Counted from the stretch's first letter, positions 30,501 to 39,746 are shown. The stretch: 64,000 bases of DNA from Chloroflexota bacterium (GCA_021414245.1 JAIOOU010000003.1:778825-842824), one strand, 5' to 3'. The notes: generated from the sequence alone by a model not told the origin. A program made the numbers and translations.

Positions 30501-30613
30501 TCGCAAGAGCCACCACTCCCGGCACTTTCATTGTTCCGCCGGCCAGGGCCGAGGAAATGTATTCTCCGGAGGTTTTTGGCCGCAGCAGCAGCGATTGGGT
30601 AATCGTTGAATGA
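24524..30613 (+). CDS. Alpha-2-macroglobulin family protein (2029 aa)
   Basis: N-terminal TM anchor, MG domains, thioester motif CSEQ in YPYECSEQLASRIL. Confidence 0.9.
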   Translation: MADQKKTRGRNFSATLTGILILIGIGAVVLLLKWIESSASIPTPSLVSASAGTSQPVIQVTGQPTKAYGIRIGLSDGQSRPQTASVNPVLTGEALSPEEIELIYSRLPNLPLDFSQQAEFNLPTQILPPPRPGNTIKESFPPLESEPAHGAPDTGPLQVLRFAPEGEIPVAPFISVTFNQPMVPLGILGDLAEKDVPVRIEPSISGTWRWLGTKTLTFEYDSKLFDRLPKATEYRVTVPAGTTSATGGVLAEPVSWSFKTTPPKVLLSYPNDSPQPLNPIFFIAFDQRIDPSAVLKTVQVKAGNQPLHIALASEAEIEKDEQVSQLVKDAAEGHWLAFRADQTLPQETQIFVFIGPDTPSAEGSLKTVETQSYNFSTYAPLRIDEYTCSWYDEQCPPFTPFYIRFNNPLDTDVFSEEMIKIEPEIPGLLINVYGDMINISGETKGQTQYTVTVSGKIQDAFGQQLGRDARLTFKVGKAQPVLINPGQIFQTLDPTSAKAIYSVYAVNYKKLHLKIYAVKPADWPAYKTYLGNWQNTDVPLRMPGILVTDKDLNLDLPNDTLTQVDINLNQFMSGAFGHFVVIVEPPAGMFETENEKWQRFSQTIITWVQVTRIGLDAYNDQDQMVAWVTDLTDGSPLSGVNIQANNGSVSSLSNTEGVARFNLPNGASYLIARSGADEAILPHSTYYWGDDVWAANRPADSLRWYVFDDRQMYRPGEEVHVKGWLRRIGGGRDGDVELVGSTAGPIGYQVTDPFGNELSAGQAEVNALGGFDFVLSIPKEVNLGTAQINLTASGGLDGSQFYHSFQIQEFRRPEFEVNARNETAGPYYAGDHATLAVDAKYYAGGGLPNADVTWQVTTSPGSYSPPNWPDFSFGTWQPWWLYYYDGIGYPGGGDSQTETFIGRTDASGTHYLNLDFTQVGDPAKDPRPYSVVAQATVMDVNLQAWSSTTTLLVHPADLYVGLRSDSYFVERGKPLKVDFIVTDLDGHAVENRSVQITAGRTEWKLRKGEWVEEVVDQQSCPILSGLEPGSCSFEIPAGGSYQITATVTDEAGRKNQSRMTRWVSGGQQPPARNVEQEKVTLIPDRQTYESGDTARILVQSPFGPAEGMLTVSRSGILYSTRFRVVDGSVTLQIPIEEKYIPNLNIQVDLVGSAPRSDDLGNVMENVPARPAYASGQLNLSIPPRQRSLSLQVIPDSSALEPGGETTLNVSVKDANGLPVSDAELAVVVVDEAILALTNYEISDPLDVFYADRSSYLTSVYGRASIILANPQTLAGEASQNIARDAMGLGGAPSATEAPAAAELAAPQDKSENNPSTIALRSDFNPLAIFAPTVRTGPDGEAKILVKLPDNLTRYRVMVVAVDAGGTQFGMGESNITARLPLMVRPSAPRFLNFGDKFELPVVLQNQTGQPMTVEVVARAANLELGNSGLRVTVPANDRVEVRFPAATIQAGSTHILFAAVSGNYSDAASVDLPVYTPATSEAFATYGVIDEGSVAQPVLRPSDVFPQFGGLEVSTSSTALQSLTDAVLYLVAYPYECSEQLASRILAVASLRDVLSAFKADGLPAPAEMESAVSRDIERLQGMQNDDGGFPYWRRGFESVPFNSIHVTHALIRAQEKGYAIPDEMLLNARNYLKNIEDHYPSWYGEQTRWTLSAYALYVRNLMGDRDARKAENLIDNAGLDNLSMEAIGWLWPVIDDETQLTAIRTYVNNHVVETSGAANFTTAYDDQTYLLLSSDRRTDAILLDALMDDNPQSDLIPKMVNGLLAHRARGRWENTQENVFILLALDRYFNIYESQTPDFVAGIWLGDTYAGSNEFRGRTTDQYETMIPMGYVLNETSAGGTRDLILSKEGTGRLYYRLGLQYAPKDLDLDPLDMGFVVQRRYESLDDPADVVLDKNGVWHIQAGTRVKITITMEADNRRYHVALLDPLPAGLEIVNPALAISENIPQDPTSPDYRYGWWWWGPWYEHQNMRDDRAEAFTSLLWEGVYEYTYIARATTPGTFIVPPARAEEMYSPEVFGRSSSDWVIVE

Positions 30614-30633
30614 TTAATCCGGGTCAATAGAGC

Positions 30634-31524
30634 ATGACTGAAAAACTGTTCGGCGGCATCGAAGGCGGCGGGACAAAATTCAACTGTGCAATAGGAAGCG
30701 GCCCCGGGCATATTATGACAGAGGCGCGCATTGAAACCACCATGCCGGATGAAACGCTCAGACATGTAGTGGGCTTCTTCACACCCTACCTAAGTCAACT
30801 GCAGGGTGTTGGGCTGGGCTCGTTTGGTCCGTTCGATGTCGATCCTGCTTCTCCAACCTATGGGTATATCACCACCACGCCCAAACCCGGCTGGGCCAAT
30901 ACAAATATTTTGGGGTCGCTGTGCGAAGGGTTGGGCGTGCCGATTTCCGTTGACATGGATGTTGCCGCTGCCGGATTGGGCGAATCCAGATGGGGGGCCA
31001 GCCGTGGACTCCGCCATTCCCTGTACCTGACGATCGGGACGGGTATCGGCGGCGGAACCATCATCGACGGCAAACCCTTGCATGGATTGGTTAGCCCGGA
31101 AATGGGCCATATCCGCATCCCGCATGACCGGGAAGCGGATCCCTTTTCAGGAGCCTGCCCGTATCATCGGGATTGTTTTGAAGGATTGGCATCCGGTCCG
31201 GCCATTCAGGCCCGCTTTGGCCGGCCGGCTGAAGCGCTGGGCGGGGATCATCCCTTCTGGGACATGGAAGCCGGGTATGTGGCTCATGCGCTTGTAAATT
31301 ACATTTTCATTCTTGCCCCGGAGATCATCATCCTTGGCGGCGGTGTGATGCAAAATGAATTTCTGTTCAACAAAGTGCGAAAACAGGTGCAGGTGCTCTT
31401 GAACTCATATCTCATACATGACCTGTTGTTGAAAAATATTGACCGGTATATCGTCCCGCCTTTTCTCGGAAACCGTGCGGGAGTCCTTGGCGGGATGGCG
31501 TTGGCGATGGATGCGTTCGGATAA
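30634..31524 (+). CDS. ROK family kinase (fructokinase-like)
   Basis: LFGGIEGGGTKFNCAIG; TIGTGIGGGTIIDG; HIRIPHD. Confidence 0.88.
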   Translation: MTEKLFGGIEGGGTKFNCAIGSGPGHIMTEARIETTMPDETLRHVVGFFTPYLSQLQGVGLGSFGPFDVDPASPTYGYITTTPKPGWANTNILGSLCEGLGVPISVDMDVAAAGLGESRWGASRGLRHSLYLTIGTGIGGGTIIDGKPLHGLVSPEMGHIRIPHDREADPFSGACPYHRDCFEGLASGPAIQARFGRPAEALGGDHPFWDMEAGYVAHALVNYIFILAPEIIILGGGVMQNEFLFNKVRKQVQVLLNSYLIHDLLLKNIDRYIVPPFLGNRAGVLGGMALAMDAFG

Positions 31525-31537
31525 GGGAGGATCCTGC

Positions 31538-32509
31538 ATGAAATATTTTCTTGGATTTGATGTAGGCTCATCGAAAACCCATGCCCTGATCGCGGAAGAA
31601 ACCGGGAAAAGCATCGGGTTTGGCAAGGCCTGGGGTGGAAATCATCAAGTGGTGGGGTACGATGGACTTGAAAGCGCATTGAAAGAGTCTTTCGATGGGG
31701 CGTTGAAAATGTCCGGGGTGGACCCGGCTCAAATCCACGGAGCAGGCTTCGGCGTGGCGGGATTCGATTTTCCGTCCGACCGGGAATCGCATTTCCAGGC
31801 AATCTCGAGCCTGGGGTTATCCTGCCCGGTTGAAATCGTCAATGACGGGGTGAACGGCTTGCTGGCCGGTGCAAGCCGGGGAATCGGTGTCAATGTCACG
31901 GCGGGATCATCCAATAATTGCCGCGGTCGGGGCAGGAACGGCAGGGAGGGGCGGATCACGGGAAACGGGATGACCTTTGGGGAGTTTGGCGGCGGCCAGG
32001 AGATCGTTGCGCACGGATTACAGATGGTGAATTATGCCTGGATCCAACGCATTCCGCCGACTTCGCTGACGGCCATCTACCTGGATGCGACGGGAGCCGG
32101 TGATGAAATGGATCTTATGGAGGGATTGTCGAATCACCGATATCATTTATTTCCATATCTTGCCTTGAAGGTTGTGGAGGCGGCTCTTGCCGGCGACACG
32201 GCCGCTGTGGAGGTGATCCGGTGGGCCGGGCAGGAATTGGGTTGGCTGGCTGTGTCGGTGGCGCGCCAGATCGGCATGGAAAATGATGAAGTGGAGGTTG
32301 TTCAATCCGGCAGTGTTTTTGATGCGGGAGAGATCATCATGGCTCCCATGCAGGAGGTTGTATCGAGCCATCTGCCGAAGGCCCGGCTGCTGCGGCTTGA
32401 TGGACCGCCTGTGATTGGGGCCGTCATTCTTGGAATGGAACAGGTTCATTTCGATGGATATGCGGTTCGAGCGGGGATGATCCGCACTGCAAAGGAGATC
32501 GTCTTCTGA
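31538..32509 (+). CDS. BadF/BadG-type ATPase / N-acetylglucosamine kinase-like
   Basis: YFLGFDVGSSKTHALIAEETG; ATG at 31538. Confidence 0.82.
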   Translation: MKYFLGFDVGSSKTHALIAEETGKSIGFGKAWGGNHQVVGYDGLESALKESFDGALKMSGVDPAQIHGAGFGVAGFDFPSDRESHFQAISSLGLSCPVEIVNDGVNGLLAGASRGIGVNVTAGSSNNCRGRGRNGREGRITGNGMTFGEFGGGQEIVAHGLQMVNYAWIQRIPPTSLTAIYLDATGAGDEMDLMEGLSNHRYHLFPYLALKVVEAALAGDTAAVEVIRWAGQELGWLAVSVARQIGMENDEVEVVQSGSVFDAGEIIMAPMQEVVSSHLPKARLLRLDGPPVIGAVILGMEQVHFDGYAVRAGMIRTAKEIVF

Positions 32510-32536
32510 GGACTGAGAAGGTTCCAATTGTGCCGA

Positions 32537-32566
32537 AAACGGGACTGGCGGCCGCCAGTCCCGTTT
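32537..32566 (+). terminator. Terminator hairpin
   Basis: AAACGGGACTGGC-GGCC-GCCAGTCCCGTTT. Confidence 0.65.
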
Positions 32567-32609
32567 CTATGCTAAAATTTATGGCCTTTACAAGGTACGG
32601 AGAAAATCG

Positions 32610-34232
32610 ATGTCTGAAGAGAATTTGAAACCCCATCCTGCGGGGAATGTGCCGCTGGCCGAAGCGATCGCCATGCGGCGCACGTTTGCCATTATTTCCC
32701 ACCCCGATGCTGGCAAAACCACGTTGACGGAAAAGCTGCTGTTATACGGAAATGCGATCGAGCTCGCCGGCAATGTGCGCGCCCGGCGCAACCAGCGCTC
32801 GACGACCTCTGACTGGATGGAAATGGAGCGCGAACGCGGGATCTCGATCACCTCCACGATCCTGCAGTTTCCCTATCAGGAACATGTCATTAATCTGCTT
32901 GATACCCCGGGACATCAGGATTTCTCGGAGGATACCTATCGAACGCTTTCGGCCGTCGACAGCGCGGTCATGGTCATTGACGGGGCCAAAGGTATTGAAC
33001 CGCAGACCCTCAAGCTGTTTGAGGTTTGCCGCAAACGCGGCATCCCGGTCTTTACCTTCATCAACAAAATGGATCGCCCGGCCCGCGATCCCTTCGACCT
33101 GCTGGACGAGATCAAGAAGGTGCTGGGCATGGAGCCGATCCCGATGAACTGGCCGGTGGGGGATGGCCCGGACTTCAAGGGTGTATACGACCGCTTGACC
33201 CAGGGCGTTTATCTGTTCGAACGGACCGAAAGAAATGAGCGCATGGCTCCCGAAGAATTCATACCCCTTGACCGCCTGGTGGGGAACAAGGTCATCACCC
33301 CAAACCGTTATAAGGACCTGGCCGAGAGCATTCATCTTCTGGATGAAGCGGGCGTGGTTTTTGACCATGAGAGCGTGCTCAAGGAAAAACAGACCCCGGT
33401 TTTCTTTGGAAGCGCAGTGACCAATTTTGGCGTGCGTCTCTTTTTGGACGCCTTTGTAAAATATGCCCCGCCGCCGCAACCCTACCCGAGCGACTCCGGG
33501 ATCGTGGCGCCTACATCGCCCGAATTCTCCGGATTTGTCTTTAAGATCCAGGCGAACATGAATCCCAAGCACCGTGACAGCGTGGCCTTTTTACGCATCT
33601 GCTCCGGACGGTTCGAGCGCGGCATGGACCTGGTCCATGCCCAAAGCGGAAAGACCCTGCGCATGCTGCGGCCCTATAAACTTTTTGCGGCTGAGCGCGA
33701 GATCATCGATGAAGCCTATCCGGGGGATGTGCTCGGCCTGCCCAATAACGGGGATTTCGCGATCGGTGATTCGCTTTGCTCCGGAGCGCCGTTCCGGTTC
33801 GCCTCCATCCCGCGCTTTCAACCGGAGCACTTCGCCCTGCTTCGAAATACAGATCTGGGCAAGCAGAAGCAATTTGCCAAGGGCCTTCAACAATTGGAGA
33901 GCGAGGGCGCGGTCCAGGTGCTTTACAATCTAAATGCGTTCAAACGCGAGCCGATCCTGGCCGTGGTGGGTCAGCTGCAGTTCGACGTGGTTCAAGCCCG
34001 TTTGAAAGCGGAATATAATGTACCCACCGAACTGGAGCGGCTGCCGCATGTACTGATGCGCTGGATCAAGGGCTCCGATGCGGATGTGGAGAAGCTCCCA
34101 AATCGCGGAGAAGCCATCATTGCCCGTGACTCACGCGATGAATGGGTGGCGTTATTCAGCTCGACATTCTTTTTGAAACATTATGCTGAAAAGTACCCGG
34201 AATTAAGATTTGTGGAGATCAATACCGAATAA
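32610..34232 (+). CDS. prfC: Peptide chain release factor 3
   Basis: FAIISHPDAGKTTLTEKLL, DTPGHQDFSEDTYRTL, RF3 C-terminal region. Confidence 0.94.
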   Translation: MSEENLKPHPAGNVPLAEAIAMRRTFAIISHPDAGKTTLTEKLLLYGNAIELAGNVRARRNQRSTTSDWMEMERERGISITSTILQFPYQEHVINLLDTPGHQDFSEDTYRTLSAVDSAVMVIDGAKGIEPQTLKLFEVCRKRGIPVFTFINKMDRPARDPFDLLDEIKKVLGMEPIPMNWPVGDGPDFKGVYDRLTQGVYLFERTERNERMAPEEFIPLDRLVGNKVITPNRYKDLAESIHLLDEAGVVFDHESVLKEKQTPVFFGSAVTNFGVRLFLDAFVKYAPPPQPYPSDSGIVAPTSPEFSGFVFKIQANMNPKHRDSVAFLRICSGRFERGMDLVHAQSGKTLRMLRPYKLFAAEREIIDEAYPGDVLGLPNNGDFAIGDSLCSGAPFRFASIPRFQPEHFALLRNTDLGKQKQFAKGLQQLESEGAVQVLYNLNAFKREPILAVVGQLQFDVVQARLKAEYNVPTELERLPHVLMRWIKGSDADVEKLPNRGEAIIARDSRDEWVALFSSTFFLKHYAEKYPELRFVEINTE

Positions 34233-34291
34233 GGTAAGAGACCCGCCCGCGGTGGTATCCAATTTACAGACTACTTTATGGAGAAAAAATC

Positions 34292-34816
34292 ATGACAACC
34301 GTTCGTACAGATGTTTTTAAAATCGGCGACAAGTTCGCCACGCTGCTCGGTGACGAAGTGAAAGTCGGCCAGGCGGCCCCTGAGTTCACCTCTGTTGTTC
34401 CCGGCTGGGGAACGGTGAATCCGCTGCAGGACTCCAGGGGAAAGGTCGTTATCCTGTCGGCAGTGCCCTCCCTGGACACGGATACGTGTGACCGCGAGAC
34501 CCGCCGTTTTAACGAAGAAGCTGCAAAGCTTGGCGAGGACATCGTGATCTATACCATCAGCACCGATTTCCCGATGGCGCAAAAACGCTGGTGCGGCGCC
34601 GCAGGCGTGGACAAGGTTAAGGTCGTCTCGGACGTGGTCGACACGGATTTTGGTTTGAAGTACGGCATCGTCATCAAGGAGCGCCGTTACCTGCGCCGGT
34701 CCGTGTTTATTGTGGGCCGCGACGGCAGGCTCACGTATGTTAACTATCTGCCGAGCCTCGGCGATGAACCGAATTACGATGAGGTCATCAACGCGGCAAA
34801 AGCAGCCTTGAAGTAG
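34292..34816 (+). CDS. tpx: Thiol peroxidase
   Basis: VILSAVPSLDTDTCDRETRRFNEEA peroxidatic motif. Confidence 0.92.
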   Translation: MTTVRTDVFKIGDKFATLLGDEVKVGQAAPEFTSVVPGWGTVNPLQDSRGKVVILSAVPSLDTDTCDRETRRFNEEAAKLGEDIVIYTISTDFPMAQKRWCGAAGVDKVKVVSDVVDTDFGLKYGIVIKERRYLRRSVFIVGRDGRLTYVNYLPSLGDEPNYDEVINAAKAALK

Positions 34817-34821
34817 AATGC

Positions 34822-34851
34822 AAAAAGCGCACCAAACCGGTGCGCTTTTTT
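34822..34851 (+). terminator. Rho-independent terminator
   Basis: AAAAAGCGCACC..GGTGCGCTTTTTT. Confidence 0.8.
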
Positions 34852-34918
34852 ATTGAATGGCTTGCCAGTATCCCGATTATTGTCTATACTTCAAAAAAAT
34901 CCAGATCAGGAGATGCCC

Positions 34919-35356
34919 ATGTCCACAGTGCGCGATATGATCCGAAAAAAGGGGAGCGAGGTATTTTCCATTCCTCCTGATGCCACCGTCCACGAGGCGC
35001 TGGTCATCATGGCGAAACACAATACAGGTGCCTTGATGGTGGTCACGGGGAACAAGGTGGAGGGCATCCTTTCGGAGCGCGATTGTGTGCGCCGGGTGGA
35101 TCTGGAAGGCAGGACCACAAAGAATACGAAGGTCAGCGAGATCATGACCTCGAAGGTGATTTACGTTGAGGCCAGCCAGCAGCTTGAAGAATGCATGGCG
35201 CTGATGATCGACAAGAATATCCGGCACCTGCCTGTTTATGACGGCAGTGAACTGCTTGGCCTGATCTCGGTCCGGGATGTGCTTAAGGAGGTGGTGGACG
35301 TGCAAAAATTCATGATCTCCCAGCTCGAACACTACATCACCGGCGGCGGGCGCTGA
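34919..35356 (+). CDS. CBS-domain protein
   Basis: Two CBS motifs (EGILSERDCVRRV; LLGLISVRDVLKEVV); AGGAG before ATG 34919. Confidence 0.9.
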   Translation: MSTVRDMIRKKGSEVFSIPPDATVHEALVIMAKHNTGALMVVTGNKVEGILSERDCVRRVDLEGRTTKNTKVSEIMTSKVIYVEASQQLEECMALMIDKNIRHLPVYDGSELLGLISVRDVLKEVVDVQKFMISQLEHYITGGGR

Positions 35357-35357
35357 C

Positions 35358-36851
35358 ATGCAGGAACAAGGCATCGCTGAATACCAGACAAAAATGAACT
35401 CCGGCGAGTTGACCGCGCGTCAACTCGCCGAATTATTTCTGGAACGGATCGACTCGATCGACAAACACGGCCCCGGATTGAATTCCATCATCGAAACCAA
35501 TTCCCAGGCCCTGGAGATCGCATCAGGGCTTGACCGGGAGCGGGCTGCCGGCAAGGTGCGGGGACCGCTGCATGGCATTCCCATCCTAATAAAAGACAAT
35601 ATCGATACACACGATTCCATGCAGACCACGGCAGGGTCCCTGGCCCTGGAAGGGCATAGAGCTGCCCGCGATGCGTTTCTTGTGAAGCAGCTCCGAAAAG
35701 CAGGGGCGGTGATTCTTGGAAAAACAAATCTCAGCGAATGGGCGAACTTTCGCGGCAAACATTCCATCAGCGGATGGTCGTCACGCGGCGGGTTGACACA
35801 CAATCCGTATGCGCTGGATCGGTCTGCCTGCGGGTCTTCCTCCGGGTCGGGTGCGGCAGTGGCCGCGAATTTATCGGCTGCGGCTGTGGGAACCGAGACG
35901 GACGGCTCCGTCATTTGCCCGGCCCAGACGAATGGGATCGTGGGCATCAAACCAACATTGGGATTAATCAGCCGTTCGGGAATTATCCCGATTGCGCATA
36001 GTCAGGATACTGCCGGACCCATGGCCAGGACTGTTGCCGATGCCGCAGCTTTGCTCGGGGCGATGACCGGCGTCGATGAACGGGACCCAGCTACAAGGTC
36101 AAGCAAGAAGCGGCACTTTTCCGACTACACAAAATTTCTTAATCCGAACGGCTTGAAGGGTGCGCGCATCGGCGTGGCGCGAAATATGGCGGGTACCGAT
36201 CCGAGAATTCTCAAGATCTTTGACGCCTGCATCGACGCAATGAAACGGCAGGGAGCCGTGATCGTGGACCCTGCCAATCTGCCGAACTTCAACAAATTCG
36301 GCAAGACCGAGGTTGAAGTGCTGCATTACGAATTCAAGGCTGATTTGAACAAGTATCTGGCCGCTGCGCAGGCCCGCGTGAAAAGCATGGCGGATGTGAT
36401 CAAATTCAATGACGAGAACAAGGAGCGCGTGCTGCAATACTTCGGACAGGAGCACATGCTCGCGGCACAGGAAAAAGGAAGCCTGCGCGATGAGAAATAT
36501 CGTGCGGCGCTTGCAAAGAATCACGAGCTGACCCGCAGGAATGGCATCGATGTAACCATGAAAAAATACAAGCTGGATGCGATCGTGGTCCCTTCCGGAG
36601 GCCCGGCCTGGATGATCGATCTGGTCAACGGTGATGCGATCAATTGGGACATGGAAAGTACGTCTCCTGCGGCGGTGGCGGGGTATCCGCACATTACCGT
36701 GCCGGCCGGGTATATTCTCGGGTTGCCGGTGGGGCTCTCGTTTTTTGCGAAGGCCTGGCAGGAACCGACCCTGATCAAACTGGCGTTTGCCTTTGAACAG
36801 GCGACAAAAATAAGAAGACCACCGGAATTTTTGCCAAGCGCGAAAGTTTAA
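35358..36851 (+). CDS. Amidase
   Basis: GPLHGIPILIKDNIDT, amidase-signature serine-rich ACGSSSGSGAAVAANL. Confidence 0.92.
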   Translation: MQEQGIAEYQTKMNSGELTARQLAELFLERIDSIDKHGPGLNSIIETNSQALEIASGLDRERAAGKVRGPLHGIPILIKDNIDTHDSMQTTAGSLALEGHRAARDAFLVKQLRKAGAVILGKTNLSEWANFRGKHSISGWSSRGGLTHNPYALDRSACGSSSGSGAAVAANLSAAAVGTETDGSVICPAQTNGIVGIKPTLGLISRSGIIPIAHSQDTAGPMARTVADAAALLGAMTGVDERDPATRSSKKRHFSDYTKFLNPNGLKGARIGVARNMAGTDPRILKIFDACIDAMKRQGAVIVDPANLPNFNKFGKTEVEVLHYEFKADLNKYLAAAQARVKSMADVIKFNDENKERVLQYFGQEHMLAAQEKGSLRDEKYRAALAKNHELTRRNGIDVTMKKYKLDAIVVPSGGPAWMIDLVNGDAINWDMESTSPAAVAGYPHITVPAGYILGLPVGLSFFAKAWQEPTLIKLAFAFEQATKIRRPPEFLPSAKV

Positions 36852-36898
36852 AATAAAAACTGCCCGCTTTTTTATTTTTTTCCATGGAAGGAACGCAA

Positions 36899-37582
36899 TT
36901 ACCAGATACCCGGCAGAAGACGGTAACGAACCTGCCGGGCATACCCGTCATAACCGGATAATTCCTTTTTTAATGCGCAGTCTTCCAGTGCTGTGCGCAA
37001 AATCAGCAGGATGGCGCACACTCCACTGACGCTGACTGCGGCCCACGAGGCCAGCAGAATGGGCATGGCCAGCTCGAACAAAATCATGCCGACATATGCC
37101 GGGTGGCGGACATAACGATATGGGCCGTTTGTGGCAACGGCGTGGCCGCGGTCGGATTGAATGCGAACAACCTGCGAAAAGAAGTTGTTGGAGGCCATGG
37201 CCCATAAAAGCAGGGCATAACTCAGAACGCACACGATCCATCCCGAAAATTGAGCGGCCGGGGGAAATCCATTTGTCCAGCCGTGGCGTTGATCAAGCCC
37301 GGCGAGAATGTAACGTGCCAATTGCAGAAGTCGAAGTACGCTCAGGATGATTCGATCCCAGGTCTTGGCACCCGCGGGAGGGGAAAGGCGCTCAACCATC
37401 AGTTCCGGGTTGAGGCGCAAGACAAGAAGATCCATGGCCGCGTAAAAAGCCAGCCAGACAGCGACCGCCGCCCAGCCGGGCCACCAATCCATTCGACCGG
37501 CTGACCAGAATACAGCCACCGCCATGGCGACAATGCCCAGAACTTGATCCAAAACAAAAAGAGCGACAAGCCTTTTGCTCAT
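36899..37582 (-). CDS. Isoprenylcysteine carboxyl methyltransferase-like membrane protein
   Basis: GPYRYVRHPAYVGMILFELA motif. Confidence 0.82.
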   Translation of the reverse strand: MSKRLVALFVLDQVLGIVAMAVAVFWSAGRMDWWPGWAAVAVWLAFYAAMDLLVLRLNPELMVERLSPPAGAKTWDRIILSVLRLLQLARYILAGLDQRHGWTNGFPPAAQFSGWIVCVLSYALLLWAMASNNFFSQVVRIQSDRGHAVATNGPYRYVRHPAYVGMILFELAMPILLASWAAVSVSGVCAILLILRTALEDCALKKELSGYDGYARQVRYRLLPGIW

Positions 37583-37663
37583 GTTTTTCAGGTCAAAAAT
37601 CGCGGCAAGGTGCAGGCACTCTCCCAACAACCTTCGTTGCAAATTGCAAGGCACCGCCCTGCA

Positions 37664-38344
37664 TCAAGCGGCATGCTTTTCCTTTTCCTCACGCGCATCA
37701 TCACCACAGCAATCATCCTGCATGCCCGCGGCTTTTTCAAACGATTCCTTCCCTTCACTGACTGAAAAGTAAATCAAACCGAGCGCCCCCAGGCTGTCTA
37801 TAAACCCAAAGCCGGTAAATTGATAGATGAGACTGGACGCCAGTAACACGACCGACATGTAAATACAGACCATTGTGCAGTTGGCATCCGCGAGAATGGG
37901 GGCTGAATTGAGCGTTCTTCCCACCCTGCGTTTGGCCATGACCAGCGCCCACATGATCGCAATGGAAATCAAGGAGATGATGAGACCGGGCAGGGTGGTG
38001 ACGGGTTTCCGGGCGGTAAAAAGATTATAGATGGATGTTGCGCCCAGGCCTGCGGCAAGCAGGTAGAAGGATGTGCCGGTGAGGCGCAAAGCGGTCCGCT
38101 CGAATTGTGAGCGCGGCGCGTCCATGTCTTTGCGGATGCGAAGCACCATGGCGAGGATCCCAATCCCCGACATAACTTCAATAAACGAATCCACGCCGAA
38201 GCCAAAAAGGGCCAGAGTTTCATCCTGGATACCGAAATAGGTGGAAACCATGCCCTCTGCAAAGTTGTAGAAAATGGTGAATAGCGCCAGCCAAAGGGCG
38301 TACTGCCAATACTTGTTGATGGACGGTTGTGTGAGAGTCGTCAT
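37664..38344 (-). CDS. Cation-efflux-like membrane protein
   Basis: Six hydrophobic segments; FGVDSFIEVMSG and DANCTMVCIYMS resemble CDF-type transporters. Confidence 0.65.
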   Translation of the reverse strand: MTTLTQPSINKYWQYALWLALFTIFYNFAEGMVSTYFGIQDETLALFGFGVDSFIEVMSGIGILAMVLRIRKDMDAPRSQFERTALRLTGTSFYLLAAGLGATSIYNLFTARKPVTTLPGLIISLISIAIMWALVMAKRRVGRTLNSAPILADANCTMVCIYMSVVLLASSLIYQFTGFGFIDSLGALGLIYFSVSEGKESFEKAAGMQDDCCGDDAREEKEKHAA

Positions 38345-38440
38345 GAATACTCCTGGGATAAACAGGTTACCGGTAGAATCTGATTTTGCATGGAACCGCC
38401 CGCCTGTTCGTGCGGCGGTTTTCAAGGCAGGGGTCTGCCG

Positions 38441-39289
38441 TCATTCTAACAGTACGAGACCCCGGTGCGGCCTGTGCTCCGGTGCACGCCGCTCCAGTCC
38501 CGCGGTTCCCCTGGCGTGTGCGATCCGCTGACCGCCTTCAAAGATTTCCAGGTCGCCTGTGAGCGTATTAATAATTCGTTCCCCGAAATCACCATATTCA
38601 CGTCCGGCAGCAACCAATGTGATCTTTTTCCGCCCGATGCAGATGAATTCCAATATAAATTTATCGGGTGAGCCTTCCGCCTTTGCGGTATTGGGAGGCG
38701 CCATCCAAACATGTCCTTTCCCGTTTCTATATAAATACAGGAATGCAAAAGGAATTTGCACGGATGTGCCCCACAGGCTGGTCCGAAATATACTGCATTC
38801 GACGGCCACGTCCTGCGCGTCAAATTGGTGCGCGGACAGCCACCACCACTCCGGAATCAACTGCCTTCCCCAGTATTGAGTGACAGACCCGCAGACCCGC
38901 TCCAGGGTGAATTTTCCGGTTCCATGACGAATCCAACCTGTAAACCTTGCCATCGGCGCACTTTCGTACAATGTGTCGGGCATTTTTAGCAATCCAACCG
39001 GGAAAATATCGGGTTTGATTAATTCGCCACCCAGATCAATGATTAAATCCCAGGATATGTCACCTGCCCGCCCGCGGGTCCTTTTTGGGGATATGAAATT
39101 ATCGTCCGGCATGAGGGCATCCAGTTTTTCAAAGATCACCCGGCGGCCCTGCGGCGAGTGGATGCTGACCCGAAGTTCATGTTCATTCAATTTGCGGCGT
39201 TCGATCCAGTCCACAATGAGCGCAACCGGGCCCGAGTTAACCTTGAAAAACCAATATTCAACTGCAGATGTGGGGTGAGGGCTGAACAT
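38441..39289 (-). CDS. Hypothetical protein
   Basis: Intact 282-aa ORF. Confidence 0.65.
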   Translation of the reverse strand: MFSPHPTSAVEYWFFKVNSGPVALIVDWIERRKLNEHELRVSIHSPQGRRVIFEKLDALMPDDNFISPKRTRGRAGDISWDLIIDLGGELIKPDIFPVGLLKMPDTLYESAPMARFTGWIRHGTGKFTLERVCGSVTQYWGRQLIPEWWWLSAHQFDAQDVAVECSIFRTSLWGTSVQIPFAFLYLYRNGKGHVWMAPPNTAKAEGSPDKFILEFICIGRKKITLVAAGREYGDFGERIINTLTGDLEIFEGGQRIAHARGTAGLERRAPEHRPHRGLVLLE

Positions 39290-39325
39290 GATATTAATTT
39301 GCCGTCGCTTTGTGGTCAGGCATCT

Positions 39326-39712
39326 TTATCCGCCATACCGCAATTTATGCCCGGGTGTTAATGGTGAGATTAGACAAAGAGCAAACCAGCCCATGACCAG
39401 AATGATGATGGATGCTCTTGCAATTGCGAATCCAACAAGAGGCATGCTCTTAAAGGTGGCTAAAAAGGTGATAAGAAACAGGTCCAGCAGGCCGCCGATT
39501 GCCGAAAGAAAACACAGACCGGCTTTCAACCAGCGATTTGATGTTTTGAATATGATGATAATCACCGGGATGGCCCAGAAAAACAGCCCCCATTCGTCGG
39601 CATGCCTGATCTCGCCATTTGCAGACTGATACAAGGGCAGGAAGTAGGATAGCCCCAGGCCAATGGAGGCAAATGGCTGTACATAGTTGATCAATCTTTC
39701 AATGGATTGCAT
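39326..39712 (-). CDS. Hypothetical membrane protein
   Basis: Hydrophobic segments; start at MQSIERL. Confidence 0.65.
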   Translation of the reverse strand: MQSIERLINYVQPFASIGLGLSYFLPLYQSANGEIRHADEWGLFFWAIPVIIIIFKTSNRWLKAGLCFLSAIGGLLDLFLITFLATFKSMPLVGFAIARASIIILVMGWFALCLISPLTPGHKLRYGG

Positions 39713-39746
39713 TGGTTTTCCTCCACCCGCTGATGATATCGGCGGC

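Noticed and set aside
34292-36851. tpx-CBS-amidase cluster as a stress island
   Set aside because: Common housekeeping genes with normal terminators; no evidence of mobility.
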